Source of the DNA: Tritrichomonas musculus
Taxonomy: Eukaryota > Parabasalia > Tritrichomonadida > Tritrichomonadidae
Direction of reading: 5' to 3'
DNA length: 64,000 bases
NCBI GenBank assembly: GCA_039105265.1
Contig: JAPFFF010000001.1
Location: 4,898,001-4,962,000 of the forward strand
In this document: positions 48,978 through 59,443 of the stretch, one piece after another
Layout: each line of letters starts with the position of its first letter
How positions within the stretch are numbered: the first letter of the stretch is position 1
The notes under the pieces: generated by a model
The model's database searches: none
Told to the model about the DNA's origin: nothing
Seen by the model: the letters and a program-made list of their open reading frames with translations, nothing else
Translations under genes and position numbers: made by a program

Positions 48978-51255
48978 TAGTACCATGAAAAAGTGGGGTT
49001 CAATTTGAAATAGTGGGGTTCATATAACTTTTCTCTTTCAATATTCTCAACTTTTTCGTATCATATCACCAACTCTTTTCAAAAAATGGAAGTTGGGTTC
49101 TTTTTTTTGTATCAAAAATCCAATTAAGTAGAGTGTATTCATTGAAAAAGTTGATATGTGATATCATATTTTCAATAAAATTCCGATCTTTCTGTGATTT
49201 TTTTTGAATACGATAAATCAAAAAGTTCCTTAGATGAAGTGGTGGATTCTCAGAAAGCTCCGATCAGTTCTCTGAAAATCAATTGGCTATTGATATCACT
49301 TCATTAATGTATCCGAAGTTTCCTCAGCAGCTAGGGAAAAAGCAATTCAAACCTCCTCAACCAATGATAGGTTCATTTCGAGGAACTCCTGATGAGACCA
49401 ATGCTTTCAATGAATTAATAAAACAAAACACTTTTATTTTTGCAAATACTTTTATTGAGCAAGTTGGTTTCTTGTGTGAAAATTTAAGAACCGAAACAAT
49501 GCAAGTAAAGTATCGGCAAATAGGAGACGTTTTTGCCATTTCTAGGCAAAAAGCTAGAAAGCTACATATGAAATTTAAAAGAGGAGTTGGTCGTGATGGA
49601 AGACCACCTTGCTTAACTCAAGAAGAATTCAACATATTAGAAAAAGAAATAAAGAGAATGCATTCATTATCAATTTACCCAACTATAAACCAAATAACAA
49701 AATTTATATATACAACTTTTAACAAATACATTTATGTTGATACTATACGTCATATGATAAGTATAAAATTCTCAGATATGTTCAAAAGCTGTGTAGGAAT
49801 TGCTTTAGAAGATAAAAGATTTAAAGTATCTATTCAAGATATTGAAAATAATTTGAATACTTTACGAAAAGAAATTCAGGACGTCCCTATCGACTTTATT
49901 TTTAATTTAGATGAGATGGGAACGTCTGAATATGAAGATTCAAGGCAACAAATAGTGATTGTTCCTGCAAGCTATCAGTATAAAACAGCTCCATACTCCA
50001 TTACAAGAGCAGAAAAACACTCAACATGCTTGGCCTGCATCAATCCTTCTGGAATTGTATGCAGGTCACAGTATGCTGTACAAAGAACCAGTTACGATAG
50101 TGAATTATTGAACTACCTAAATCCTGATGGAGTCCAAATAGTCCACACAGAGTCTGGATATGTAAATGCCGAATCATTTACATATTGGATTTATACTTGC
50201 TTCTTACCTGAGCTACACAAATTGAGAAATAAATATTCATATGCAGGGAAAGCAGTTTTAATTATGGATAACTGCTCTTCTCACATCACATCAATTAAAA
50301 ACATAAATTTACTAGAAGAGAATTTAGTAATACATCTTTTGGTTCCTCACAGTTCTCACTTAACACAACCGCTAGATTTAAATGTTTTCGGTTCGACCAA
50401 GCAATTCATGTCAAATTATAGATACATTGATAATCTTTCAAGACAAAGTAATCAAATAATTAAAATTCATTGCTCATTAAGACAGGCTACTACTCAATAT
50501 CACTGCCGTGCAGCTTTTAGATCAATAGGTATTACAACAAAAATAATATTTGAAAACAATTATATAAAAATTCTGGCTACTTATAATTTTAATCTAATCA
50601 CACGTATAAAGGAATATTCAATACCTCATATTCTCAATTTAATTGAAACGAACTCACAACTCACACCAATTCAATCTTATATTTATTCTAATTATGTTCG
50701 AAATCAAAACTCAAATAACAGTTTAAATAGAAGTTACAGAATCACACTTCCATCTTTTGGCAAGAAAGAAGGCCAAAATCATATTCCAATGCCACTGATA
50801 TTCACTAAAAAATCTAATTCCTAATTTTTATGCATTTTCTACTAATTAATAAAAAAATACTCTTTTTATGTTTTTCTTTTTGCTATTTTTTTTTTTTTTT
50901 TTTTTTTTTTTCTCATATTGAAATGCAATATATTTCTAATATCATCATTCATTCTAAGCAAGAAAAAATGTTAGGATCCCGCATTGGATACCCAATAAAG
51001 AACATTTTTCTCTAGAAGAAAACAAGAATTTTCACATTTTTTGGAAAAAATAATATTTAATCTTTTTTTTTCTTTTTCAAACCTCGAAAATTATAATTTT
51101 TAAAACTATTTTTAACCCATTCAAAGCATATTTTACTAAATTATAAAAATAAGTTTTTTTCTTTATAAATTTAAACAAAATTTTCATTTTGAGAGAAATT
51201 GTTTATATTTTGAACCCTACTTTCTTAACTCGAAACCCACTTTTTCATGGTACTA
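48978..51255 (+). mobile_element. apparently whole pogo/Tigger-type DNA transposon
   Basis: 2278 bp. Terminal inverted repeats start TAGTACCATGAAAAAGTGGG at the left, and the right end is complementary with one mismatch over 24 bp. TA is duplicated at 48976-48977 and 51256-51257. Just inside each end is a second GTGGGGTTCA/GTAGGGTTCA motif, a likely transposase-binding repeat. The element carries one long uninterrupted transposase frame. Long T tracts follow the gene. Good TIR identity and an open frame suggest a recent insertion. Confidence 0.9.
49307..50824 (+). CDS. pogo-type DDE transposase
   Basis: 505 residues from the ATG at 49307; a slightly longer frame has no ATG. Residues about 60-170 form the DNA-binding region with helix-turn-helix character (YRQIGDVFAISRQKARKLHM). 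The DDE_1 core shows DFIFNLDEMGTSEYEDS (first Asp), KAVLIMDNCSSHITSIKN (second Asp) and LVPHSSHLTQPLDLNVFGST (third Asp in QPLD), all present. The protein should cut and paste its own element at TA sites. The frame is intact with no stop or shift, so it may be active. Confidence 0.92.
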   Translation: MYPKFPQQLGKKQFKPPQPMIGSFRGTPDETNAFNELIKQNTFIFANTFIEQVGFLCENLRTETMQVKYRQIGDVFAISRQKARKLHMKFKRGVGRDGRPPCLTQEEFNILEKEIKRMHSLSIYPTINQITKFIYTTFNKYIYVDTIRHMISIKFSDMFKSCVGIALEDKRFKVSIQDIENNLNTLRKEIQDVPIDFIFNLDEMGTSEYEDSRQQIVIVPASYQYKTAPYSITRAEKHSTCLACINPSGIVCRSQYAVQRTSYDSELLNYLNPDGVQIVHTESGYVNAESFTYWIYTCFLPELHKLRNKYSYAGKAVLIMDNCSSHITSIKNINLLEENLVIHLLVPHSSHLTQPLDLNVFGSTKQFMSNYRYIDNLSRQSNQIIKIHCSLRQATTQYHCRAAFRSIGITTKIIFENNYIKILATYNFNLITRIKEYSIPHILNLIETNSQLTPIQSYIYSNYVRNQNSNNSLNRSYRITLPSFGKKEGQNHIPMPLIFTKKSNS

Positions 51256-51257
51256 TA

Positions 51258-51357
51258 CGTAGAAATATATAAAAAAAGTAATTTCTGGAGCATAATGTTG
51301 TTTTGACCTTAAAAAAATGGTTGGATCGTTTCTCGGTTGAGAAATGATTATTGGCAT
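51258..51357 (-). pseudogene. upstream part of the frame split by the pogo element
   Basis: From an ATG at 51357 the minus strand reads 33 codons (IIISQPRNDPTIFLRSKQHY) to the TA target of the transposon, in phase with 48751-48975 on the far side. It is part of an unidentified old gene or repeat. Confidence 0.45.
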
Positions 51358-51588
51358 TTATGAGGTTCATATTTGATTCTAATTTGAAGGGTTAAATATA
51401 AATACATGAGATCATTGAGATATGATTAATATTTGAATGTTATGAATTAAAAACATAAAAACATTTAGAAATAATTCAAAATTGATATATGATTAAAATT
51501 TGAATGGCAGGATTTACATACACTAGAACATTGAAATTTTGGCCTACTCTCTTAAACCTTTAATTTCAAACCATTTTTCAATGTTCCC

Positions 51589-51760
51589 ATCTGTTGGTAT
51601 ATCTGCTTATGGTACATCATTTAGCATATCCACTAGTACAACCTCATATAATACGTCCATTAGTATATCCACTTATAGTACATCCGTTACTACAATCACT
51701 TATGCTATATTCACATATAATACAGCTATTTATAGCACAACCACTATTATAAATATAAAG
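51589..51760. repeat. degenerate short-period repeat
   Basis: Variants of GTATATCCACTTATAGTACATC and shorter cousins recur with spacing of multiples of 6 bases. The minus strand reads as Val/Asp/Leu-rich repeats with stops, directly downstream of the decayed frame 51800-52142. The plus-strand reading frame over it is an artefact of the repeat. Confidence 0.5.
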
Positions 51761-51799
51761 AAGGGAACTTCTTTAGTTTTCCAATACTATTGTTGCTAA

Positions 51800-52142
51800 T
51801 CTTCAAATGGACAAAATTTTCCATTCTTCGTCTAATTTGGGCCATTGTCATTCCTTTTTGGAGTTGCACTGTAGATAATGTTTTGATAAATTTTTCAAAA
51901 TGATTATTAGCTCATTGACATGCTTCTTTTTTCAAATAATCGGACATATCACACAATTCGTCATCAAATGACAAATCATCGTTTGATTCAGAGTCAGAGT
52001 ATGATTCAGAGTCAGATATCATTTTTGGTTATTCTAGGACATAAAAAGTGTCATCATCGGAATCAATTCTGTTTTCTTATTATCGAATGAGTCTTTCTAT
52101 AATCTTTTGCTGGTCTTTTGAAGAAGATTCCTTTCTTTGTGG
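51800..52142 (-). pseudogene. decayed gene of unknown family with an acidic segment
   Basis: From an ATG the minus strand reads MPQRKESSSKDQQKIIERLI, then a Ser/Asp/Glu-rich region (ISDSESYSDSESNDDLSFDD), then FEKFIKTLSTVQLQKGMTMA and IRRRMENFVHLK, in one frame with several in-frame stops. No known domain. It may be the 5' part of the same ancient gene as the pieces at 51258-51357 and 48751-48975, but the stretch between is too decayed to tell. Confidence 0.4.
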
Positions 52143-52452
52143 CATCACAATAATGGGAACAGACAACGCTTTAACAAATTATTAACATATTTAATGATAA
52201 AATATCATTTTTTCGTATTGACAATAACTCGCCAAGGTAATTAAAATATAATAAATAAATGGTTTGAATATAAATAATAATTGATGTAGATTAGAAATAA
52301 TAATTAATAGGTCATATAAATAAATATTTACATTTAGAAAAGCTTCTTTTTAAAGAAAATAAATATAAAAAAATCAGAATAAAAAAAATTGAACGTTAGC
52401 CATTTAATAATTTATATATAGATGCTTTTATATTATTATGAATATTACAATA
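52143..52452. other. gene-free spacer
   Basis: AT-rich, nothing recognised. Confidence 0.5.
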
Positions 52453-52454
52453 TA

Positions 52455-53717
52455 TAGAGTGGTCAAAAAGTAACTGCCACATCATTTTTGACATTAAAAA
52501 AATGAATTTAAGCTTTTATTTTTTAGTAAAAATGAGGATATTCTCCATTGCATTCGATGACTGCATTAAGTCGATTTATCCATGATTCAAAGACATTCTC
52601 CCATTTTTTTTTGTTTAATATTTAAACAAATTTCTTTGATTGCATTTATCAGGTCACAAACCGTTTTTGTTTGCCACTTTTTGAGTTCATTTTTCAAGTA
52701 ACCAAACAAGAAGAAGCCGTAAGGAGAGATATCGGGAGAATAAGGTGGGTGTTCAAGTTTTTCTCATCCTAACGCCTTGATTTTTGCCAAAGTAGCCTTT
52801 GCTGTATGAGGTCGAGCATTATCAATATGTAAAAGTTTATGATGTTTTGTAAATTTTGCGATTTCTACATTTGCATTTTCAGTCATTTCAGGAAGAATGC
52901 TTTCAAACATATATGTGCTAGTGAATCTTGTATTTGTTGGGAGAGCATTTATTGATATGATGCCTTTACAGTTGAAAGAAATAAAAATCATTACTTTTTC
53001 TGAATTAATCATCTTCTTCTCTAAATCTGGTGGATTTTCTCCAGGTACACACCATGCAGATTCTTGCTGATTTATCAAAAATATCCATGACTCATCACCT
53101 GTTACAACTGATGCTCTTTGATTCTCATTAAGTGATGTGAGCTTTTTCAGCATTAAAATAGAATACTCCACTCTTTTTCTCTTTTGGCCCTCATTCAAAA
53201 AGTGAGGTACCCATCTTGCAGTGCACTTTTTTAAACCAAGCTCTTGTTTTAGAATTCAAATAACTTTTCCTTTGCTTATGGCAAGTGTGGCTGATATATA
53301 TCTTGCAGAAGCGAATGGAAATTCTTCTAAAATTTGTTGTATTTCTTCAACAGGTCTTCCGGATCGATGCAAATCAGCAAGGTCAGTCCGGCCATTTTTA
53401 AATTCTCTGTACCAATAACGAACGCCACTTCGTGATATACATCCTTCTCCATATGTTGAAACAAGTTGTACAAGTGCACTTGGAACTGATGTCTGATTAA
53501 GATACAAAAAATGAACAACTGCTCTCATTTCGTATTCCATAAAAATGAAGTAAATTTTTATTTAACGGATTTTAACGGATTTGAAAAGACGTTAATGAAA
53601 CGTCAATTATCAGAAAAATAGATCATAATTAACGAATGCAATATTCAATATTTTCATTGTAATATTTTTATTCAATACAAATATTTATTGGGTGGCAGTT
53701 ACTTTTTCACCACCCTA
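52455..53717 (-). mobile_element. decayed mariner-family transposon
   Basis: 1263 bp, the size expected of mariner. The ends read TAGAGTGGTCAAAAAGTAAC (left) and, complementary, TAGGGTGGTGAAAAAGTAAC (right), so the inverted repeats share AAAAAGTAACTGCCAC with two mismatches nearby. TA lies at 52453-52454 and 53718-53719. The transposase runs on the minus strand and is broken. It resembles the mariners already known in trichomonads. Confidence 0.9.
52523..53540 (-). pseudogene. mariner transposase, inactivated
   Basis: It starts MEYEMRAVVHFLYLNQ at 53540. The paired helix-turn-helix is followed by VRYWYREFKNGRTDLADL and HRSGRP. The catalytic part has VTGDESWIF (first Asp) and LLHIDNARPHTAKATL (second Asp), then PPYSPDISPYGFFLFGYLKN. 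There are two in-frame TGA codons (about 53256 and 52764) and one frameshift in an A run near 52610, after which the normal C-terminus resumes (WINRLNAVIECNGEYPHFY). At the third catalytic position, where mariners have Asp in PSDYHLF, this copy has Gly (SPYGFFLF). It is inactive on three counts. Confidence 0.88.
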
Positions 53718-53887
53718 TAGAAGTTTCATCCAAAAATTTTCTGCCAATTTTGAGAATAGACTTGTGCAAAGTCCAGGACAATAAAACTTTTCAAGGACAA
53801 CCGCAGGACTTAGAACTTTGTCAGGACCATTTTTTTTTAAAGAAAAAAAAAATGACATATTTAAATTTTATTGAAAAAAATTATATA

Positions 53888-55061
53888 CCCTTTTCCCACA
53901 TAATTTCGCACAAGGGTAATTTTAAAAGAATAAAAGGGTAATTTTTTTTAAACCTAGTTAGAACGGTAGACACTAAACCGTTTATAATTTTTTCAAAATT
54001 TTGATTTCAAAAAACGATTGATTTTGAGTATTTTAAATTTATAGTTTGAATTTTTATTAAGCACATATATAATAAAAATTTTAATCTATTAGATTTATTA
54101 GATTTATTATTTTAAATGAGAAATTTATGTTTTTTAAAATCAGAATTGAGAACTTTACAAGATTTCCTCTCAATTTCAAATCCGTCTTTTCTCTCCTATT
54201 TCATAACAAATTTTTGAAATATTGATATTATCATCGTTATCATATATGTATTTTCTGATGGCTAAATTTCATCGAATTTGGTGCGCTACATTTTTCGTAA
54301 CAGAAATATGATTTACTTATTTAAGTTTATTTTTTTAGAAATATAAATTCCTAATGATGATTATCCATAATCAACAGGATATTTTATGTTTTGGAGCTTC
54401 ATTTCATCAAATCATCAAAAAAATTACATATCTAATTTAATATACATTAGCTAAGTCCAACATTATTAGGCAAGAAATTCCAATTTATTCCAACCAAAAA
54501 GCAAATATATGATACTTTTATGATATAAATGATTAATAAAATGATTTTTATAGAAAAGTTTTAACAAAATTATTCAAAGTTAAAAATTTGCCTATTACGA
54601 TCAGCATTTGAATTCAAAAGTCATTATTTTTTTATAGTAATATCTTGTTTTCTATCGCATTAAATATATCATAATTAATAATTTAATTTTATTATATGTC
54701 ATTAAATAAAATATATTAATTATAATCATATTTGTTATAAATTCGATAGTTTCTACCCTTCTACCTAGTTTATAATTAGCATAAATGTATAATAGTATTT
54801 GGATTTTAAATTTAATATAAAGAGATTGTGCATTGAAATTTAATGAATGAAGACATAATTAAATATCACGAAAATCGAGGTTAACGAATTTCGATGAAAA
54901 TTTGTACAATCATTCTTTAATAAGGATATATAAACATATTTCGTTTATATTTCACGATCTCAAGAACTTCCCCAAATAAATCATTTTCTTGTAATATTAT
55001 AAAAATAAACGTACTTTTTTCTATATAAATTACCCTTGTGCGAAATTATGTGGGAGAAGGG
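53888..55061. mobile_element. nested element B, TA-flanked with long inverted ends
   Basis: The ends are inverted over about 35 bp with one mismatch and share CCCACATAATTTCGCACAAG. TA lies at 53886-53887 and 55062-55063, as made by Tc1/mariner-type transposases. The 1.17-kb interior is AT-rich and has no transposase frame. It sits within element A. Confidence 0.75.
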
Positions 55062-55244
55062 TATTCAACTTTTCCTTTTAATATGAATTTTTTAAAAATC
55101 TATAAATATATAAATAAAAAAAGATTGTTCACTTAAAATTTTACTGATTTTATAACTTATATATGAAGTTATCCGTTATAATGAGAATTAAAAACTTTCG
55201 GGCAGAATTAAGTGATCAACATATAATTATTTTAATATTTTAAA

Positions 55245-56143
55245 ATAGGTGTGGCGATCGGAAGTGAAGTGTCAAAAAATTGAAATAAAACTTAAAAAAT
55301 CCATAGATCATAAATTAAACCAATTAATTAAATGTTGCATCCTATATTGATTATATATTTTGAATAAAAAATAAAATTCTATGTGCGAAATTTAAGATAT
55401 AAAATAAATGATTTTTTCATTCAATTATAAGACATGTTATATAAAAAATAAGATTTGTTTTAAGCTTTATATAAAAAATTTATAAGCCATTCGCATATTA
55501 AACCACTTGAATATTTTTAAATAGCTTAAATTTATCAGGAAAAAATATTGAAACTTACAAAATAATAAATAAAATATTATTTTTTTTTATCATTTCATAT
55601 AAATCAATCAAGAAATTGGAGAAAGGAATTTATAATGTTCTATAGAATAGGAATAAACAATTTTTTTTTTAATTCATTATGAATAAAATATAAAAATTAT
55701 TTATCCCAATTCATTCAAAACTGGCAAAAACGAATTGACTTTTGTTTTTACTCCTTTGTAAAATATTTATTTTATTTTTTTAAGCACAAGTTACTTATAT
55801 TATATAATTCAAATTATCATTTCTAAATTGAATGTTCTAAAAATTATATTTTAGGGAAGCTACTTTCTTTTTTGGCGTCATATGTTTTTTCTTTAATATT
55901 GTTTACTCGAGAATCTTTACATAAGTTGGAAAAATATAATAAAGTTTCATTTTTCATTAGGAAAAAACGATTATTTTCAATTGAATTTCATATTTATTCA
56001 TATCTTGGAAATGCTACATAAAATTTTAAAAATAATAATTTTATAAATATTATATTACAATTTAATCCACCAATACAAAATATCATCCAATTCTATGGAT
56101 TTTTCGTTTTTTCTGACACTTCACTTCCGATCGCCACACCTAT
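55245..56143. mobile_element. nested element C, hAT-like ends
   Basis: 899 bp. Ends ATAGGTGTGGCGATCGGAAG and its complement match over about 30 bp before diverging. The 8-bp duplication ATTTTAAA is perfect (55237-55244 and 56144-56151). Its right duplication copy includes the first base of element D. No coding frame seen. Confidence 0.8.
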
Positions 56144-56150
56144 ATTTTAA

Positions 56151-56496
56151 AGACCTCTGGACATCAAACGACCGTTTAATTTTTTATTTTTCACTTTTTG
56201 ATTGGAGAATTTTGATATTTTAATATAATAATTATATTATAATAATCTACAAATGAATGTGGATAAGAAAATAGTAATATTATAAACAAATATGAAGAAA
56301 ATAAAAAATATGCTTTTCTAAAACGATCAAAATTCACCTTTTTGTACGCGAGTAAGGTCAAAATAAATCAACATTTTATCAAAATCTAGCGCCAGAATCT
56401 TTATAATAATTTGATATTTTAATACATGCACGAATCTTGATCTATGTTTAGAATATCAGACTTTTTTAACAGAGATTGCGTCATGCCCAGAGGTCT
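56151..56496. mobile_element. nested element D, 346-bp hAT-like MITE
   Basis: Ends AGACCTCTGG(A/G)CAT are inverted over 14 bp with one mismatch. The 8-bp duplication TATTTTAA lies at 56497-56504 on the right; its left copy is the sequence now split by element C (TATTTTAA across 55236-55243). Non-coding. Confidence 0.7.
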
Positions 56497-56668
56497 TATT
56501 TTAATAAAAGCATATTTTAAACAAAAAATATCAAAAATTATATTAACGCATTTTTTTAAAATAAAAATATCAAGTATGCGTCCTTAATTCAAAGATAAAA
56601 ATGTTTTTTAAATTAACTAAGTTTGTTTAGTCCTTTTGTCCAGGACTTTGCACAAGTCTATTTGAGAA

Positions 56669-57787
56669 AAATTGCTTAAAATAGTGTCAGTCTTCAAATT
56701 TTCAAAACCAATTTTTTTAGCCAGTATCAAAAATAAAAGTATTTAATTAGCTTTAAATGATTTGGTAGGATACAGCTAATTATTTTATGTTTCCATATTT
56801 TGGAAAATGCAGTTTTCTAAAAAAACAAAAATATCTGATTTTCCATTATTTGAAATTTTATAATAATTTTTAATTATAATAGAAATTAATATATCTAAAT
56901 AATTAATAATATTAAAAATATATTCATTATATATTGAGATATATACAAAATATACCAAAATTTTTAAAGTATTCAATTCGCCGACCTACCTTTTATGAAC
57001 GTAAAAATCAAAAAATTGAGAAAATTATTTAAAAAAACTATAATTTTCAGAAAAATTGAGAGAATCAAATTAATTAAAATTGAATCATTATCAAAATAAT
57101 TGATCTTATTCTCCTGAGTTAACAATTAATTTTATTCAAAAAAATAGTAAATTATTGCAATTAAAGTATATAGATATTGGAAAAATACTTAAGATTTATA
57201 TTAATTATTGTTTGAAAGAAAAATATTAAATCATTTTATAAAAAAAGCATGGCAATAATAAATAATAATTTGCTATATTTCATAAAAATATAGAAAAGTA
57301 ATATATTAATATAAAAAAATAAATTGTTGAAAAGATATCACTTGAAAAATAAATATGCAATTATTCATATCACATATTATATTAAATAAAAATGATTGAA
57401 TTTTTTTCAATATCTTTTGAAAATTGTGAAAAACCAGCCAAATGTAGTATAAAGTTTAATTGACCAAATAAAAAAACACGTATTTGGTGATAATTAGTAT
57501 TAATATATATAATTCTAAAGAGAAATCAACATTTTAAACTTTTTATTACAATCAGAAATAAATCATTCAATAATTATTCATATCACATCATATTTTTTTT
57601 TATTTCTGAGGTCTTTCAAATACATCAATTTTGAATATCCTATCGTTGTATGTTTCGAATTATATTATGGAAAGTTACATACTTTTTTTTTCTTGTATTT
57701 GAATATATAGTGAATTTTTTTTTTTTTCAATGTGTATTCAATTATGATATAAATCTTTATATCATTTCTCAAAATTCTATATTATTC
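56669..57787. other. gene-free AT-rich region upstream of the Myb gene
   Basis: About 1.1 kb of spacer, no terminal repeats or coding frame recognised. A T-rich open frame from 57650 precedes the Myb gene but looks like leader sequence. Confidence 0.5.
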
Positions 57788-58858
57788 ATGCAGTACGCTG
57801 CAAATATAAAAGGTAACAATACAATGACAAATGATTTAGTAAAAGATACAATTGAGAAGTCAATGGGTATTAGTTCCAGTTTTCCTTTAAATATGAATCA
57901 AAATACATTTCAAAATCAGATTTTTTCTCAACCTTCAAAAAAATCGCATCCAAAATGTAAATTTACTGCAGAAGAAGATGAAATGTTAAAAAAATTAGTC
58001 AGCAATTATATCAATTCAAATTATCAAACAAATGATTTGCAAATTGATTCAGAATTTTTGTCTGAAAAAAAGAATGAAATTGATAATGGAGATGTTTCGT
58101 TGATGTCCAACTTTGATTGGAATGAAATTGCACTAAAAATGAAAACCGGTAGAAATGCTCGTCAATGTCGTGAAAGATGGCTAAATTATCTCTCACCATC
58201 TGTTGTTAACGGTCCATGGACAGCTGAAGAAGAAGAACTTCTTTGCAACAAATATAATGAAATGGGACCTCATTGGAAAAAGATTGCATTTTATTTCCCT
58301 ACAAGAACAGACATTAATATTAAAAGTCACTATCACCTTTTAGAAAGGCGAAAAAGAAAAGAAGAAAAGAAAAAAGAAAAAGCTATTCAAAAACAGAAAG
58401 AAATTGAAGAAATGAATAATCGGAATCAGCTCATTAACAGTATACAAAATAATATAAACAGAGATATGAATGGTTTTACTCAAGCCTTAAACTCAGTTAT
58501 TCCAATGACTGGTCTTCAAAAAATTTCAACAAGCCCACTTCCTTTTATTCAATATCAAAACATTAATCGTGATATAATGTTTAATACTAATTGTGGGGCG
58601 TTTTATAATATGCCTCAAAATAAAAATATTAAAAAAAATCAAAAATCAAATTCAATAAAGGAGCAAAACCTAAATCATCAAAAAGATCTTAGTAAAATAG
58701 TGATTGATAATTTCTCAGAACCTAACTCTCCTGAAACTTCATCTTTTATCTCACTTGCAGAAAAAGAATTTGAACAGAGTGCTAATGAATGCTGGAATTC
58801 ATTGTTGATGAATAATGAAAGCAATGAAATAGATGAATTTTTTGATACATGGCTCTAA
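57788..58858 (+). CDS. R2R3 Myb-type DNA-binding protein
   Basis: The start is placed at the ATG at 57788 (another at 57824 is equally possible). The frame continues upstream to 57650, but that part is Phe/Tyr/Ile-rich like the spacer. Repeat R2 starts KCKFTAEEDEMLKKLVSNYI, has an insertion of about 35 residues, and continues FDWNEIALKMKTGRNARQCRERWLNYL. R3 reads NGPWTAEEEELLCNKYNEMG then PHWKKIAFYFPTRTDINIKS. The key aromatic residues are present, so sequence-specific DNA binding is expected. In Trichomonas related Mybs regulate iron-responsive genes and the initiator-type promoter. A basic tail with coiled-coil character follows. It acts in the nucleus. Confidence 0.88.
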   Translation: MQYAANIKGNNTMTNDLVKDTIEKSMGISSSFPLNMNQNTFQNQIFSQPSKKSHPKCKFTAEEDEMLKKLVSNYINSNYQTNDLQIDSEFLSEKKNEIDNGDVSLMSNFDWNEIALKMKTGRNARQCRERWLNYLSPSVVNGPWTAEEEELLCNKYNEMGPHWKKIAFYFPTRTDINIKSHYHLLERRKRKEEKKKEKAIQKQKEIEEMNNRNQLINSIQNNINRDMNGFTQALNSVIPMTGLQKISTSPLPFIQYQNINRDIMFNTNCGAFYNMPQNKNIKKNQKSNSIKEQNLNHQKDLSKIVIDNFSEPNSPETSSFISLAEKEFEQSANECWNSLLMNNESNEIDEFFDTWL

Positions 58859-59443
58859 ACTTTCTTTGTTAGATGAATATCTTTCTCATATTTATAATAA
58901 ATATTTCTTATCTTTATCACTATGCATCATTATTTATTTTGAATTCGATAACAGTGTTTGTTTTTGAGAAAACTGAACAATATATATATATATTACGAAT
59001 ATTATATTTGAGATTTTTCTGATAGGTAATAACTAACTTTTTCATTGACTAAAGATTGACTTTAGTGAGCAGAAATTAACTAAAATTCATCTGTTCTAAC
59101 CCTGTTTCTCATTCATATATTTAATTGTTTACGAGCAAAAGGTGATTCTTCCAAAAAAAAAAAAAAAAAAAGAAAATAACATCACTTAACTTTTACTACT
59201 TCTTTTTGATACAGGTCTAAATATGATCTTTAGAACATTCATTACAGATCATTTTTCTGATTGATAATATTAACAATTTATTCATACAATTATTTATAAA
59301 AATAAAGTGGTTATTTGTTGTTTTTCTTATTTTTTTTTATTTATTATGAAGATATTCATGTTTAATTTTTTGCGGTTTTTTTAACAAATTTGTATATCAT
59401 TCAATTTTTGAATTTTAACGTTTGATAAAAAATTTTTCAAAAG
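58859..59443. other. intergenic spacer
   Basis: 585 AT-rich bases with an A18-type run. The right edge has AACGTTTGATAAAAA and a TCA at 59437-59439 just before the next ATG. No gene seen. Confidence 0.55.

Larger units (their letters stand above)
53757..56660. mobile_element. outer element A of a transposon nest, hAT-like ends
   Basis: Inverted ends begin TAGACTTGTGCAAAGTCC (left 53757; right end complementary at 56660) with one mismatch over 24 bp. A perfect 8-bp duplication TTTGAGAA flanks both sides (53749-53756 and 56661-56668). The 2.9-kb span contains three further complete TIR elements. Without them and their target duplications, element A would be about 470 bp, so it is non-autonomous. 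No coding frame is seen. Class by target-site size: hAT-like. Confidence 0.8.

Noticed and set aside
51539-51799. Plus-strand frame of 86 codons, Ser/Thr/Tyr-rich
   Set aside because: Produced by the short-period repeat at 51589-51760 and starts at a non-ATG codon.
52764-53258. TGA read as Trp (alternative genetic code)
   Set aside because: TGA occurs inside only the decayed mariner gene, which also has a frameshift. In live genes such as the DUF1963-like and Aha1-like proteins Trp is TGG.
53721-56668. Polinton/Maverick or retroelement in the transposon block
   Set aside because: No polymerase, integrase, capsid-like or reverse-transcriptase motif is seen. All ends fit short TIR elements.
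57650-57787. N-terminal extension of the Myb gene from an ATG at 57650
   Set aside because: The encoded Phe/Tyr/Ile-rich stretch matches the T-rich spacer. Later ATGs give a normal polar start.
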